Source of the DNA: Roseovarius sp. Pro17
GTDB taxonomy: Bacteria; Pseudomonadota; Alphaproteobacteria; Rhodobacterales; Rhodobacteraceae
Reading direction: 5' to 3'
Assembly: GCF_035599575.1 (NCBI RefSeq)
Contig: NZ_CP141179.1
Location: 2,108,001 to 2,172,000, forward strand
Length of the DNA stretch: 64,000 bases
Position numbers and translations under genes: made by a program
In this document: positions 55,359 to 64,000 of the stretch, one piece after another
Position numbering within the stretch: position 1 is the stretch's first letter
Layout: each line of letters starts with the position of its first letter
The notes under the pieces: generated by a model
The model's database searches: none
Told to the model about the DNA's origin: nothing
The model's input: only the letters and a program-made list of their open reading frames with translations

Positions 55359-55790
55359 TCAACCCGCGCCGTCGGCAATGGGGTGCGCTTGCGCAAGTGG
55401 TCGCGCCTCGATCACCACAAAGGCCTGCGCCCATGGGTGATCGTCGGTCAGGGTGACGTGGATCAGCGCGCTATGGCCCGGCGGGGTCATCTCGGCCAGC
55501 CGCTCGGCGGCCCAGCCGGTCACCTCCATCACCGGCTGGCCCGTCGCAAGGTTACTAACGGCCATATCCTTCCATCCGATGCCCATGCGCAGGCCGGTAC
55601 CAAGCGCCTTGGAACATGCCTCCTTGGCGGCCCAGCGCTTGGCGTAGGTGCCGGGGGTGTCGGCGCGTGCCTCGGCTTTTTGCTGTTCGACATCGGTAAA
55701 AACGCGATTGCGGAAGCGGTCGCCAAAACGGTCGAGCGTGCGCGCGATCCGCTCGATATTGGCCAGATCGGTGCCGATCCCAAGGATCAT
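55359..55790 (-). CDS. acpS: Holo-[acyl-carrier-protein] synthase
   Basis: A 143-aa protein. [15 protein letters not shown] holds the metal-binding Asp, and [18 protein letters not shown] the second acidic residue. It transfers phosphopantetheine from CoA to acyl carrier protein. It lies between pdxJ and lepB as in other alphaproteobacteria. ATG 55790. Confidence 0.95.
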   Translation of the reverse strand: MILGIGTDLANIERIARTLDRFGDRFRNRVFTDVEQQKAEARADTPGTYAKRWAAKEACSKALGTGLRMGIGWKDMAVSNLATGQPVMEVTGWAAERLAEMTPPGHSALIHVTLTDDHPWAQAFVVIEARPLAQAHPIADGAG

Positions 55791-55812
55791 AACGCGGCAG
55801 CCACGACTATGC

Positions 55813-56256
55813 TCACGGTTTGCCAGTCCCGTTGCGGCGGGCCTGAACCACTTCTTCGTTGCGCGCGCCCAGTCCCAGGAAAAAACGGTTCGACAGCAGA
55901 TAGACCAGCGTATGCACACCCAGCATCAGCCAGAATGCGCGCGTGCCGACCGGCGCGATGCTCTGCGCTGAGTTGGCCGGGATCAGGTGCGCGCCCGCAT
56001 AGCTGAGCGCGACGTTGAGCACTACGGCCAGCGCCGTGGCCAGCAGGGCAAAGTTCCACGCCTCGGCCGGGTTCGGCGCGCGCGCCTCACCGCGCACGAA
56101 GGCGCGCCCTTCGAGCAGCGCGGCGATCATTGCAGGCGCCAAAAGCTGTCCAGACGATCCCAAACCGGCATCCGCCCACGTATTGAGCGCGAGCACCACC
56201 AACGCGGACAGCACAGCAATGCTCAGAAAGATGCCGGTATAGCGCAGATAGTTCAT
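55813..56256 (-). CDS. Four-helix integral membrane protein of unknown function
   Basis: 147 aa with four predicted transmembrane helices ([49 protein letters not shown] and [20 protein letters not shown]). The pattern [14 protein letters not shown]...FV fits the small ABZJ_00895-type family; no role is known. Its ATG overlaps the pdxJ stop (ATGA), so it is coupled to pdxJ. Confidence 0.75.
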   Translation of the reverse strand: MNYLRYTGIFLSIAVLSALVVLALNTWADAGLGSSGQLLAPAMIAALLEGRAFVRGEARAPNPAEAWNFALLATALAVVLNVALSYAGAHLIPANSAQSIAPVGTRAFWLMLGVHTLVYLLSNRFFLGLGARNEEVVQARRNGTGKP

Positions 56257-56990
56257 CGCGCTTCGTCCATGAGGCGGCGCATTTCGACGATCGCGGCCTC
56301 AAGCCCCATAAAGACAGCCTCACCGATCAGGAAATGACCAATATTCAACTCGACCACCTCGGGCATCGCGGCGACGGGCCCGACGGTGTCAAAGGTCAGG
56401 CCGTGGCCTGCGTGGACTTCGAGGCCCAAAGAATGCGCGTAGGTGGCCATCTCGCGCAGCGAATTCAATTCCGTGTCGCGCGCCATGAAACGTTTTTCGG
56501 CGTGGGCGTCGCAATAGGGGCCTGCGTGCAGTTCGATTATGTCGGCACCGATGCGGGCGGCGGCCTCGATCTGGGCCGTGTCGGCGGCGATAAAGATCGA
56601 CACGCGGCAGCCTGCATCGCGCAACGGGGCGATGAAATGGGCCAGTTGGTTTTCCTCCTGCGCCACATTCAGACCGCCTTCGGTCGTGCGCTCTTCGCGC
56701 TTTTCGGGGACAATACAGACGGCGTGGGGTTTATGACGCAGCGCGATCTGCTGCATTTCGACGGTCGCGGCCATCTCAAAGTTCAGCGGCAACGTCAGCG
56801 CGGCCATCAGCGCGTCAATGTCGTGGTCCAGAATATGGCGGCGATCCTCGCGCAGATGCGCGGTAATGCCGTCGGCGCCGGCCTTTTCTGCCAGAAGTGC
56901 CGCGCGCACTGGATCAGGATCATCGCCGCCACGAGCGTTGCGGATGGTGGCAACGTGGTCGATGTTCACACCGAGGCGTAGCTTGGACAT
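56253..56990 (-). CDS. pdxJ: Pyridoxine 5'-phosphate synthase
   Basis: A 245-aa TIM barrel. [60 protein letters not shown] and [10 protein letters not shown] are invariant PdxJ motifs. It makes pyridoxine phosphate from aminoacetone phosphate and deoxyxylulose phosphate. ATG 56990 is used; an extended upstream frame lacks homology. Confidence 0.96.
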   Translation of the reverse strand: MSKLRLGVNIDHVATIRNARGGDDPDPVRAALLAEKAGADGITAHLREDRRHILDHDIDALMAALTLPLNFEMAATVEMQQIALRHKPHAVCIVPEKREERTTEGGLNVAQEENQLAHFIAPLRDAGCRVSIFIAADTAQIEAAARIGADIIELHAGPYCDAHAEKRFMARDTELNSLREMATYAHSLGLEVHAGHGLTFDTVGPVAAMPEVVELNIGHFLIGEAVFMGLEAAIVEMRRLMDEAR

Positions 56991-57088
56991 TTTCGGTATA
57001 TCCCCCAAATATGGCCCCTCAACCGGCAGCAGCTCCGGGGCCTGTACTGACTTTACAGAACGGCGCGCGCGCCGCGCCGTCAAGCTGC

Positions 57089-57763
57089 CTATTGCGTCGG
57101 GGCCTGTGGGTGTGACGCTTTGGCATCGTCAACCGCGGCCTTTTGCTTGAGCGCGATCCATTTGGCCTTGAGCCGCGCCTGTCGGCGCTTTTGGTAGACC
57201 ATGATGATCGGTAGTGAGAAATAATATGCCGCCAGCCCGCCAATGAGGCCCATGACGATGCCGCCGATCATGTAGGGCTGAAAGACGTCGTGATAGAATA
57301 CCGCCAGCTTGCTCCAATTAGCCTGCTCGGGGGTGAACATGGCAAGGAAGTTGTGCTTGAGATCTGCGGCCGCGCCCGCGAATTTCTCGGCGAGGGTGCG
57401 ATTGGCCTCGTCAGGTCGCCGCCCGCCGGTGCCCAGCAGGAAATGCCCGGTCTGAAGCGAACTGGCGGCGATGGCGAGAAAGGTCAGCGGATTGCCCACA
57501 AACGTCGCCAGCAGCGAGGCCACGATATTGCCGCGAATAATCTTGGACAGCAGCGCGGCCAGCACGAAATGCATCCCGAAGAACGGCGAGAAGGTCACGA
57601 AAACACCGGCAAAGATTCCGCGCGCGATCCGGTGCGGTGGATCTGGCAGGCGCGTGACGCGAAATTTCACGTATCGCGCCGCCCGCGTCCATCCGCCCTT
57701 GGGCCAGAAGAAACCTGCGGTGGCCTTCCAGACGGATCTTTTGTCTCGTCGCTTAAAGACCAA
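57089..57763 (-). CDS. DUF2062 membrane protein
   Basis: A 224-aa protein. [40 protein letters not shown] and [13 protein letters not shown] are the conserved core of DUF2062, with about three membrane helices and a basic C-terminus. The function is not established. It begins 19 bp after the relA/spoT stop and is likely co-transcribed with it. Confidence 0.87.
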   Translation of the reverse strand: MVFKRRDKRSVWKATAGFFWPKGGWTRAARYVKFRVTRLPDPPHRIARGIFAGVFVTFSPFFGMHFVLAALLSKIIRGNIVASLLATFVGNPLTFLAIAASSLQTGHFLLGTGGRRPDEANRTLAEKFAGAAADLKHNFLAMFTPEQANWSKLAVFYHDVFQPYMIGGIVMGLIGGLAAYYFSLPIIMVYQKRRQARLKAKWIALKQKAAVDDAKASHPQAPTQ

Positions 57764-57782
57764 TTGTAGCCCTCTTTCGGTT

Positions 57783-59918
57783 TCAGGTTGCGCCTTTGCC
57801 AGAGGCGAGGGCCATATCGCGATGACGCTCTATCTGCGCCACATCGCTATCCGCGTCCAGCACGCTGATAACACGGTGTAATTGTTCAGCGTCGCGCAAC
57901 TCAACCTCTACAAGAATTCGGTAGTAGTCCGGCTTGCGGTCCAAGAATTTCAGGTTTGAGATATTGGCCTTGCTCTCGCCGATCAAGGTGCAAATGCGGC
58001 CCAGCACCCCGGCATCATTGCTTAACGTGATGTTCAGCGACACGGTATAGGCCGCCGCATGGGTGCCCGAGTGCCATGCCAGATCGATCCAGCGCTCGGG
58101 CTGGTCCTCGTAGGTTTGAAGCGCGTCGCAGTCGATCGCGTGGACGGTCACGCCCCGCCCGCGAAAGGTGATACCGACGATCCGCTCGCCCGGCAGCGGT
58201 TCGCAGCAGCGTGCGCGGTCGAATCGCTGACCCTGATCGAGTCCGATCACCGCACGATCCCGCCCCACCTCCTCACCGCCCTGCGGCGTAATATCCGGAT
58301 AGACGGCACTAACCACGTCGCGCGCGGTCAACTCGGAGCTGCCAAGCCGCGCCAGCAGTGTGGAGGTATCGCGCAGGCGCAGATTGCGCGCGGCGGTCGT
58401 CAGCGCCTTGTCGGTCACCCGCTTGCCCACATGTTCGAACGCGGCGCGCGCCAACTCGCGACCCAGCTTGATGTAGCGACCGCGATCCAACTCGCGCAGC
58501 GCGCGGCGAATGGCGGATTTGGCCTTGCCCGTCGTGGCGATGTCCAGCCAAGCTGATTGCGGCGTCTGGCCATCTGCGATGATCACATCGACTGATTGCC
58601 CGTTCTTGATCCGCGTCCAGAGCGGCACGCGCATCCCGTCGATCCGCGCACCCACCACGGCATTGCCGATCCGGGTGTGGATCGCGTAGGCAAAGTCGAT
58701 GGGCGTCGCGCCGCGCGGCAGCTTGATGACGTCGCCCTTCGGCGTAAAGCAAAAGACCTGATCCGAATACATCTCGAGCTTGACCGCCTCGAGGAATTCG
58801 GCGTCATCCTCATCGGCATCGAACTGATCGGTCAGGGTGCTGATCCACTTTGCGGGATCGACGGCAAAGGGGTTTTCGCTGCGCACCCCATCGCGGTAGG
58901 ACCAATGCGCAGCCACACCCGCTTCGGCCACATCATGCATCTGGCGCGTGCGAATCTGCACCTCGACCCGTTTGCCGTCGCGCCCCGACACCGTCGTATG
59001 GATCGACCGATAGCCGTTCGATTTGGGTTGGCTGATGTAGTCCTTGAACCGGCCCGGCACGGCGCGCCAGCGCTGATGGATCGCGCCGAGAATCGCGTAG
59101 CACTCAGCCTCGGTGCCAGTGATGATACGAAAGCCGTAGATGTCCGAGAGGCGCGAAAAGGCCAGCTCCTTTTCCTGCATCTTGCGCCAGATCGAATAGG
59201 GTTTCTTCGCGCGCCCTACGACCTCGCTCTCGATCCCGACCTTTTCCAGTTCCTTGCGGATATCGCCGGTAATCCGCGCGATCACGTCGCCGGAATCGCG
59301 TTGCAGCGTGATAAAGCGGCGCATGATCGACGCGCGCGCCTCGGGGTTGATGACGCGAAATGCCAGATCCTCCAGCTCTTCGCGCATCCACTGCATGCCC
59401 ATGCGTCCAGCAAGTGGCGCAAAGATATCCATCGTCTCGCGCGCCTTTTGCACCTGCTTGTCGGGGCGCATCGCCTTGATCGTGCGCATGTTGTGCAGAC
59501 GGTCGGCGAGTTTCACCAGGATGACGCGCAGATCCTTGGACATGGCGATCAGCAGTTTGCGGAAATTCTCGGCCTGCTTCGTCTCGCTGCTGCTTAGCTG
59601 CAGGTTTGTCAGCTTGGTCACGCCATCGACCAGATCGGCGATTTCAGGCCCGAACATCTCGGCGACCGAGGCGTAGGAGGCGCGCGTGTCCTCGATCGTG
59701 TCGTGCAAGAGCGCGGTGACGAGGGCAGCATCGCCCAACCGCTGCTGCGCCAGAATGGCGGCAACGGCAATGGGATGTGAAAAATACGGCTCACCCGAGT
59801 GGCGCGTCTGCCCTTCGTGCATGCGGCGACCGTAATCATAGGCCCGGCGCAGCAATCCCTCGTCGCAGCGAGGATTATAAGTGCGGACAATTGCGATCAG
59901 GTCGTCGGCGGTAATCAT
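57783..59918 (-). CDS. rsh: Bifunctional (p)ppGpp synthetase/hydrolase
   Basis: A 711-aa Rel/SpoT homologue, the single Rsh typical of alphaproteobacteria. The N-terminal HD hydrolase is complete (SHPIAVAAIL with H48; LLHDTIEDT with H72-D73), the synthetase has IYGFRII and PKSNGYRSIHTTV, then TGS (VFCFTPKGDVIKLPRGATPI) and a C-terminal ACT domain (LGRICTLIGESKANISNLKF). It sets stringent-response levels. rpoZ precedes it by 49 bp, the usual order. Confidence 0.96.
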   Translation of the reverse strand: MITADDLIAIVRTYNPRCDEGLLRRAYDYGRRMHEGQTRHSGEPYFSHPIAVAAILAQQRLGDAALVTALLHDTIEDTRASYASVAEMFGPEIADLVDGVTKLTNLQLSSSETKQAENFRKLLIAMSKDLRVILVKLADRLHNMRTIKAMRPDKQVQKARETMDIFAPLAGRMGMQWMREELEDLAFRVINPEARASIMRRFITLQRDSGDVIARITGDIRKELEKVGIESEVVGRAKKPYSIWRKMQEKELAFSRLSDIYGFRIITGTEAECYAILGAIHQRWRAVPGRFKDYISQPKSNGYRSIHTTVSGRDGKRVEVQIRTRQMHDVAEAGVAAHWSYRDGVRSENPFAVDPAKWISTLTDQFDADEDDAEFLEAVKLEMYSDQVFCFTPKGDVIKLPRGATPIDFAYAIHTRIGNAVVGARIDGMRVPLWTRIKNGQSVDVIIADGQTPQSAWLDIATTGKAKSAIRRALRELDRGRYIKLGRELARAAFEHVGKRVTDKALTTAARNLRLRDTSTLLARLGSSELTARDVVSAVYPDITPQGGEEVGRDRAVIGLDQGQRFDRARCCEPLPGERIVGITFRGRGVTVHAIDCDALQTYEDQPERWIDLAWHSGTHAAAYTVSLNITLSNDAGVLGRICTLIGESKANISNLKFLDRKPDYYRILVEVELRDAEQLHRVISVLDADSDVAQIERHRDMALASGKGAT

Positions 59919-59967
59919 GAAATGCATCCGCCGCGCGCCGCGGCCACCCTGGGAAGGGGCGCGGGCG

Positions 59968-60321
59968 TCAGCCCTGCCCTTGTGCCCTCATTAGCTCGCG
60001 CAGAAGGCGTTCCTCGGACATATCGTCCTCGGCGGGTTTGTCGGCCTCGCCCCCCATCAGCAGAGCCATCGAATCCTCTTCGGGCTCGTCCACCTCGATT
60101 TCGGTCTGGTTCGATTCGATCATGCGCTCGCGCAAATCGGCAGCAATTTGCGTCTCTTCCGCGATCTCGCGCAGGGCGACGACGGGGTTCTTGTCATTGT
60201 CGCGGTCCACCGTCAGCGGTGCCCCGGACGAAATTTCGCGCGCGCGGTGCGCGGCGAGCATCACCAGTTCGAAACGGTTGGAAACCTTGTCGACGCAGTC
60301 TTCGGTGGTTACGCGGGCCAT
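59968..60321 (-). CDS. rpoZ: RNA polymerase omega subunit
   Basis: A 117-aa protein. [31 protein letters not shown] and [11 protein letters not shown] are the omega core; the acidic C-terminal tail is longer than in enterobacteria, as in other Rhodobacterales. It supports beta-prime folding and ppGpp binding at the omega-beta' site, consistent with its place directly upstream of rsh. Confidence 0.96.
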   Translation of the reverse strand: MARVTTEDCVDKVSNRFELVMLAAHRAREISSGAPLTVDRDNDKNPVVALREIAEETQIAADLRERMIESNQTEIEVDEPEEDSMALLMGGEADKPAEDDMSEERLLRELMRAQGQG

Positions 60322-60406
60322 GAGACCTCCGGAATTGATAACGGCATTGCCAGGATCGGGGTGTAAACGTGCTCCTTACGCGGCGTTGCGGCAAGGTGCA
60401 AGCGTG

Positions 60407-60985
60407 TTATGGCAGGGCCACCACCTCGCGCACTGCATCGACGGGCAGGCGCGCGACCATCTCGCGTACGGTCACGCCCAGAACCGGGTGCCGCCAGTCC
60501 GGCGCAACATCCGCCAGCGGGATCAGCACGAAGGCCCGCTCATGCATACGCGGATGCGGCAGGATCAAACGGTCCGGTGCGCGCTGTTCCTGCGTCGCGG
60601 GCGGCAGGGCGCGCCATTCTGCATATGTCTGGACGTCGGGCAACACCTGCGCACCATACGCGATCAGGTCCAGATCCAGCGTGCGGCGCCCCCAGCGCTG
60701 CACCCTTTCGCGGCCAAATCGTGCCTCAATCCGGTGCAGCATCGCCAGCACCTCGTCGGGGCTGGCGTTCATGGCCAGACGCGCGGCGGCATTGACGTAA
60801 TCGGGGCCCGCTCCGGCCGGAAAACAGGGTGTCGCGTAAAATGCGCTGACGGCTAGCACCTGTGCGCCCTCGTCAGCCAGTGCACCTAGCGCGACGCGTA
60901 GCGTATCGGCGGGCGACCCTACTTCGGAGGGCAAATTTCCGCCCAAAGCAACGAGAATATCGGCAGATGTCGTCGCGTCACCCAT
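60407..60985 (-). CDS. folK: 2-amino-4-hydroxy-6-hydroxymethyldihydropteridine pyrophosphokinase
   Basis: A 192-aa protein. VALGGNLPSEVG at the start, then YVNAAARLAM and the signature RWGRRTLDLDLIAYG followed by LILPHPRMHERAFVLIPLAD. It adds pyrophosphate to hydroxymethyl-dihydropterin in folate synthesis. It is the most upstream gene of the minus-strand run that continues through rpoZ; 187 bp to the right is a divergent NYN gene. Confidence 0.95.
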   Translation of the reverse strand: MGDATTSADILVALGGNLPSEVGSPADTLRVALGALADEGAQVLAVSAFYATPCFPAGAGPDYVNAAARLAMNASPDEVLAMLHRIEARFGRERVQRWGRRTLDLDLIAYGAQVLPDVQTYAEWRALPPATQEQRAPDRLILPHPRMHERAFVLIPLADVAPDWRHPVLGVTVREMVARLPVDAVREVVALP

Positions 60986-61172
60986 AAAATATGGATCCTT
61001 CCGGACTTGTCGAGCGTTCCTATCGCAACTATCTCGCTATTCGCAAGGCGTCAGACTCACGCCCATCGTCATTTCTACGGCAGCGGGGCATCCGGTTCGC
61101 CCCCCTTTATGCCGACAATTTATAGACCGCACCGGCGCGCTTGCGACAGCCTCTCGCTGAAAGGAAACCGTC

Positions 61173-61745
61173 ATGTTTTATAAGGACGAGCGCCTCGCGC
61201 TCTTTATCGATGGATCGAACCTCTATGCCGCCGGCAAGGCGCTGGGTTTCGACATTGACTATAAATTACTGCGCGCAGAATTCATGCGGCGCGGCAAGCT
61301 GCTGCGCGCCTTCTATTATACTGCGCTGCTCGAGAACGACGAATATTCACCCATCCGTCCCCTTGTTGATTGGCTTAACTACAACGGCTTCACCATGGTG
61401 ACCAAACCGGCCAAGGAATATACGGACAGCCAAGGCCGCCGCAAGGTCAAGGGCAACATGGATGTCGAACTGGCCGTAGATGCGATGGAACTGGCGCCAC
61501 GCGTCGATCACATCGTGATCTTTTCCGGCGATGGCGATTTCCGACCTCTTATTGAATCGCTGCAACGTCAGGGCGTGCGCGTCTCGGTCGTGTCGACGAT
61601 CCGCAGCAATCCGCCAATGATCTCGGATGATTTGCGCCGCCAAGCCGATAATTTCATCGAGCTGAGCGATCTAAAGGACGTCATCGGCCGGCCCGCGCGT
61701 GAGCCTCAGGCCGAGCGCCCTGCCAACTACGAAGCGCAGGGCTGA
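61173..61745 (+). CDS. LabA-type NYN domain protein
   Basis: A 190-aa protein. ALFIDGSNLYAAGKALG gives the first acidic site, KGNMDVELAVDAMELA the middle, and VIFSGDGDFRPLIESLQRQG the SGDGDF loop of the NYN/PIN nuclease fold. This LabA/DUF88 group is common in alphaproteobacteria and is thought to act on RNA; unlike the NYN protein at 4040 it has no LOTUS-like tail. The ATG follows GAAAGGAAA. Confidence 0.88.
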   Translation: MFYKDERLALFIDGSNLYAAGKALGFDIDYKLLRAEFMRRGKLLRAFYYTALLENDEYSPIRPLVDWLNYNGFTMVTKPAKEYTDSQGRRKVKGNMDVELAVDAMELAPRVDHIVIFSGDGDFRPLIESLQRQGVRVSVVSTIRSNPPMISDDLRRQADNFIELSDLKDVIGRPAREPQAERPANYEAQG

Positions 61746-61782
61746 CCCAGTCTCTCACCGGTGATTCCACTTGCCTGTGATT

Positions 61783-62910
61783 TCACTTTTCGGTGATTTC
61801 ACCAATCGTCTGCGCGGCGACGTTAAAGCCATGCGTCATCCCCTGCCCGTTCGTCACAGTCAACGCCGTAACGCCGGGCGCGGGATGCAGGCGCAGCAGG
61901 CTTTGCCCAGCCAAATGCGCATAGCGTCCCACCCAGCGCGCAGCAATGCTGCGCTCGGGCAGGGTCATCCTTTCGTCCAGTTCGCCCAGGATCAAATCGT
62001 CCACCGCGCCGGGATCGTCCGGCTCTGCGTTCGCGCCATAATGGTGCGAATCGCCCAAGGTTACGCTGCCATCTGCCTCTTGCGCTGCGATGACATGCAC
62101 GCCGTTCGCCACCGCGTCCGCCTGATGACTTTGTTGGTGGGATCTGAGCGCGGGCAGGCTCGCGCATTCCGCAAAGGCGCTGTAGCGCGTCACGCTGAGG
62201 CCGCCCAGAACGAATGGATCCAGCTGCCAACCCCCCGGTTGCGGTGCGGTGCGCAGCATTTGAAGGCGGCAGGAGGTCACACCGCTTTGCGTCCACGCCT
62301 CGGGATAAAGGCGGGCGAAATCGTCGCCGCCACAAATCACGATATGCTGCGCGGGCCATTCACTGGCTGCCGTCGTGACACGGCCATTCGCCGCCTCGAG
62401 GACCTCGGCCCCAAAGTGAAACGTGACGCCATGTTCGCGCGCAAGCCAGCCAGATATTGCCGCCAGAGCCCCGCACTGATCGACTTTCCACGCATCGGGG
62501 CTGTATAGTCCGCCCAGCGCAGTGCGGCTGAGACCGGGCGCGAAATCATGGACATTGTCGCCGTTCAACAGCGTGAAGTTCTGTCCGTAACCATCAGAAT
62601 TTGCTGCACACTCTGACAGAACCGCCATCTCCTCATCCTGTCTCGCGACAAAAAGGCACCCGGCCTGCCGCAGCGCAAGCCCTGCGCCCGCCGCCACCTC
62701 GCGCCAAGAGTCCAGCGTCGCGCGGGCGCTGTCCAGCTCGGGGCCGGGCCGTTGAGCGACAATCGCCAACATCCCAAAGTTGCGCACCGATGCACCATCG
62801 GCCACCTCGCCACGCTCGAACACCGCAACGCGCATCCCTGCGCGAGCAGCATGCCACGCATGGGCAAGACCCAGAATACCGCCGCCCACCACCGCCAAAT
62901 CATATGTCAT
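61783..62910 (-). CDS. FAD-dependent oxidoreductase (TIGR03364-like)
   Basis: A 375-aa protein of the DAO fold. [20 protein letters not shown] binds [13 protein letters not shown] is a typical loop, and ITKGQ-like [13 protein letters not shown] sits at the end. The pattern matches the family TIGR03364, found in some species near phosphonate genes; it probably oxidises an amine. GGAGGCGGGCA lies before the ATG at 62910. It is divergent from ispH. Confidence 0.82.
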   Translation of the reverse strand: MTYDLAVVGGGILGLAHAWHAARAGMRVAVFERGEVADGASVRNFGMLAIVAQRPGPELDSARATLDSWREVAAGAGLALRQAGCLFVARQDEEMAVLSECAANSDGYGQNFTLLNGDNVHDFAPGLSRTALGGLYSPDAWKVDQCGALAAISGWLAREHGVTFHFGAEVLEAANGRVTTAASEWPAQHIVICGGDDFARLYPEAWTQSGVTSCRLQMLRTAPQPGGWQLDPFVLGGLSVTRYSAFAECASLPALRSHQQSHQADAVANGVHVIAAQEADGSVTLGDSHHYGANAEPDDPGAVDDLILGELDERMTLPERSIAARWVGRYAHLAGQSLLRLHPAPGVTALTVTNGQGMTHGFNVAAQTIGEITEK

Positions 62911-63033
62911 TGCCCGCCTCCTTGCGCCGCAACCCTTTCGCGCCGTTCGCACCCCGTCAAGCGCGTCATTTCCGCCGTCCCCTCTGGACGCGCCGCGCCC
63001 TACCCCTTACCTCTGCCGCCAAGGAGCGCGCAT

Positions 63034-63984
63034 ATGACCAATCCCCCTCTTACCCTCTATCTCGCGGCACCGCGCGGCTTTTGCGCGGGCGTCGACCGCG
63101 CGATCAAGATCGTCGAGATGGCGCTGACCAAATGGGGCGCGCCGGTCTATGTGCGTCACGAAATCGTGCATAATAAATACGTCGTCGACGACCTGCGCGC
63201 CAAGGGCGCGGTTTTCGTCGAGGAGCTGGATGAATGCCCCACCGACCGCCCGGTGATCTTTTCCGCCCACGGCGTGCCGAAATCAGTCCCGGCAGAGGCG
63301 GATCGCCGCCAGATGATCTATGTCGACGCTACCTGCCCACTGGTCAGCAAGGTCCACATCGAGGCCGAGCGCCACCATGACGCGGGTCTGCAAATCATCA
63401 TGATAGGCCATGACGGTCACCCCGAAACTATCGGCACGATGGGCCAACTGCCCCCCGGCGCGGTCCTCTTGGTCGAAGCCGAAGAGGATGTAGCCAACCT
63501 GAACGTGCGCGACGCGGATGCGCTGGCCTATGTCACGCAAACCACCCTCAGCGTCGACGACACAAAGGGCATCGTCGCCGCCCTTCTAGCGCGATTCCCC
63601 ACCATTCAGGGGCCGCACAAAGAAGACATCTGCTACGCCACCACCAACCGTCAGGCGGCAGTCAAGGCGATGGCCGCAGAATGCGAGGCGATGCTGGTCG
63701 TCGGGGCGCCCAACTCCTCCAATTCGCGCCGTCTGGTCGAAGTAGGCGCGCGCGCGGGCTGCGGCTATGCCCAACTGGTGCAGCGCGCCGCTGACATCGA
63801 CTGGCGCGCCCTTGCAGGTATCCGCACCATCGGTGTGACCGCAGGCGCCTCCGCCCCCGAAGTACTGGTTAACGAGGTGATCGAGGCGCTTCAGGCGCGC
63901 TATGACGTGACCATCAAGCAGGTCGAAACCGCCGTCGAAAACGTCGAGTTCAAGGTGCCCCGCGTGCTGAGGACACCCGCATGA
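63034..63984 (+). CDS. ispH: 4-hydroxy-3-methylbut-2-enyl diphosphate reductase
   Basis: A 316-aa protein. The three Fe-S cysteines are C17 ([12 protein letters not shown]), C101 (DATCPLVSK) and C200 ([10 protein letters not shown]); SAHGVPK and [10 protein letters not shown] are conserved too. It performs the last step of the MEP isoprenoid pathway. AAGGAG lies 7 nt before the ATG. The stop overlaps the start of a further gene at the window edge. Confidence 0.96.
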   Translation: MTNPPLTLYLAAPRGFCAGVDRAIKIVEMALTKWGAPVYVRHEIVHNKYVVDDLRAKGAVFVEELDECPTDRPVIFSAHGVPKSVPAEADRRQMIYVDATCPLVSKVHIEAERHHDAGLQIIMIGHDGHPETIGTMGQLPPGAVLLVEAEEDVANLNVRDADALAYVTQTTLSVDDTKGIVAALLARFPTIQGPHKEDICYATTNRQAAVKAMAAECEAMLVVGAPNSSNSRRLVEVGARAGCGYAQLVQRAADIDWRALAGIRTIGVTAGASAPEVLVNEVIEALQARYDVTIKQVETAVENVEFKVPRVLRTPA

Positions 63985-64000
63985 GCAGTATCCCCCGCTC
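63981..64000 (+). CDS. Start of a gene coupled to ispH, truncated by the window
   Basis: ATG at 63981 overlaps the ispH stop (ATGA) and opens a frame MSSIPR to the window end. Six codons are too few to identify. It is called only because of the coupling arrangement. Confidence 0.4.

Noticed and set aside
58596..59597. 333-codon plus-strand frame within rsh
   Set aside because: Antisense shadow in GC-rich DNA; no homology pattern.
1..64000. CRISPR arrays, rRNA operon, riboswitches
   Set aside because: No regularly spaced direct repeats of 23-47 bp, no rRNA sequence, and no recognisable cobalamin or TPP box even near the cobalamin adenosyltransferase gene.

Overview
The window reads as a chromosome segment of a marine Rhodobacteraceae (Roseobacter-type alphaproteobacterium). 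The genus cannot be fixed from the sequence alone. The evidence is the GC-rich right-hand 38 kb, which carries alphaproteobacterial gene orders (recO-DUF1491-era-rnc-lepB-acpS-pdxJ-DUF2062-relA/spoT-rpoZ-folK; ihfB-lapA-trpF-trpB; etfB-etfA next to 3-hydroxybutyryl-CoA dehydrogenase) and families common in that group (DUF6473, DUF1491, a probable methylsuccinyl-CoA dehydrogenase).

Region A, 1-25.3 kb, is an accessory island built from layered mobile-element debris. From left to right it holds: a PLD-nuclease/helicase fusion running off the left edge; a ParB-like protein and a NYN-domain protein; an IS91-type recombinase whose transposase is cut off by an IS5-family copy; a fragment of a Mu/TnsB-type transposase and a frameshifted IS110 transposase; a lower-GC cluster (secreted alpha/beta hydrolase, peptidoglycan-active multidomain protein, lipoprotein); a second IS5-family copy; a complete IS1182-like element and a 174-bp MITE with matching ends; a DCC-family protein; an unrecognised 351-aa protein with a small overlapping ORF; scraps of an amidase gene, an ABC ATPase gene and an IS3 orfA; an unrecognised 1247-aa protein with a nuclease-like N-terminus and a STAND-like middle; and a TniQ protein. 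The island stops about 200 bp short of a tRNA-Trp gene at 25.4 kb.

Region B, 25.9-41.3 kb, is mostly housekeeping and metabolism: sulfotransferase, lipoprotein, cytochrome P450, M48 peptidase with a DUF898 membrane protein, parC, an SH3-domain protein, an SDR, a PduO-type cobalamin adenosyltransferase, etfBA, a DUF6473 protein and hbdA. Region C, 41.3-43.7 kb, is a small interruption: a frameshifted transposase carrying an eight-copy heptanucleotide repeat, then a frameshifted small membrane protein. Region D, 43.8-64 kb, is conserved core: trpB, a GNAT, trpF, lapA, ihfB, a TauE/SafE permease, the acyl-CoA dehydrogenase, an FAH-family hydrolase, a DUF1045 protein, the long minus-strand recO-to-folK run, a LabA-type NYN protein, a FAD oxidoreductase and ispH.

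Cobalamin adenosylation, ETF, hydroxybutyryl-CoA dehydrogenase and the acyl-CoA dehydrogenase fit acyl-CoA assimilation through the ethylmalonyl-CoA pathway. Candidates for new biology are all in region A: three large proteins of defence-like architecture or unknown function (PLD-helicase; 351-aa protein plus its small partner; 1247-aa protein) and a possible peptidoglycan-targeting effector with a lipoprotein partner.
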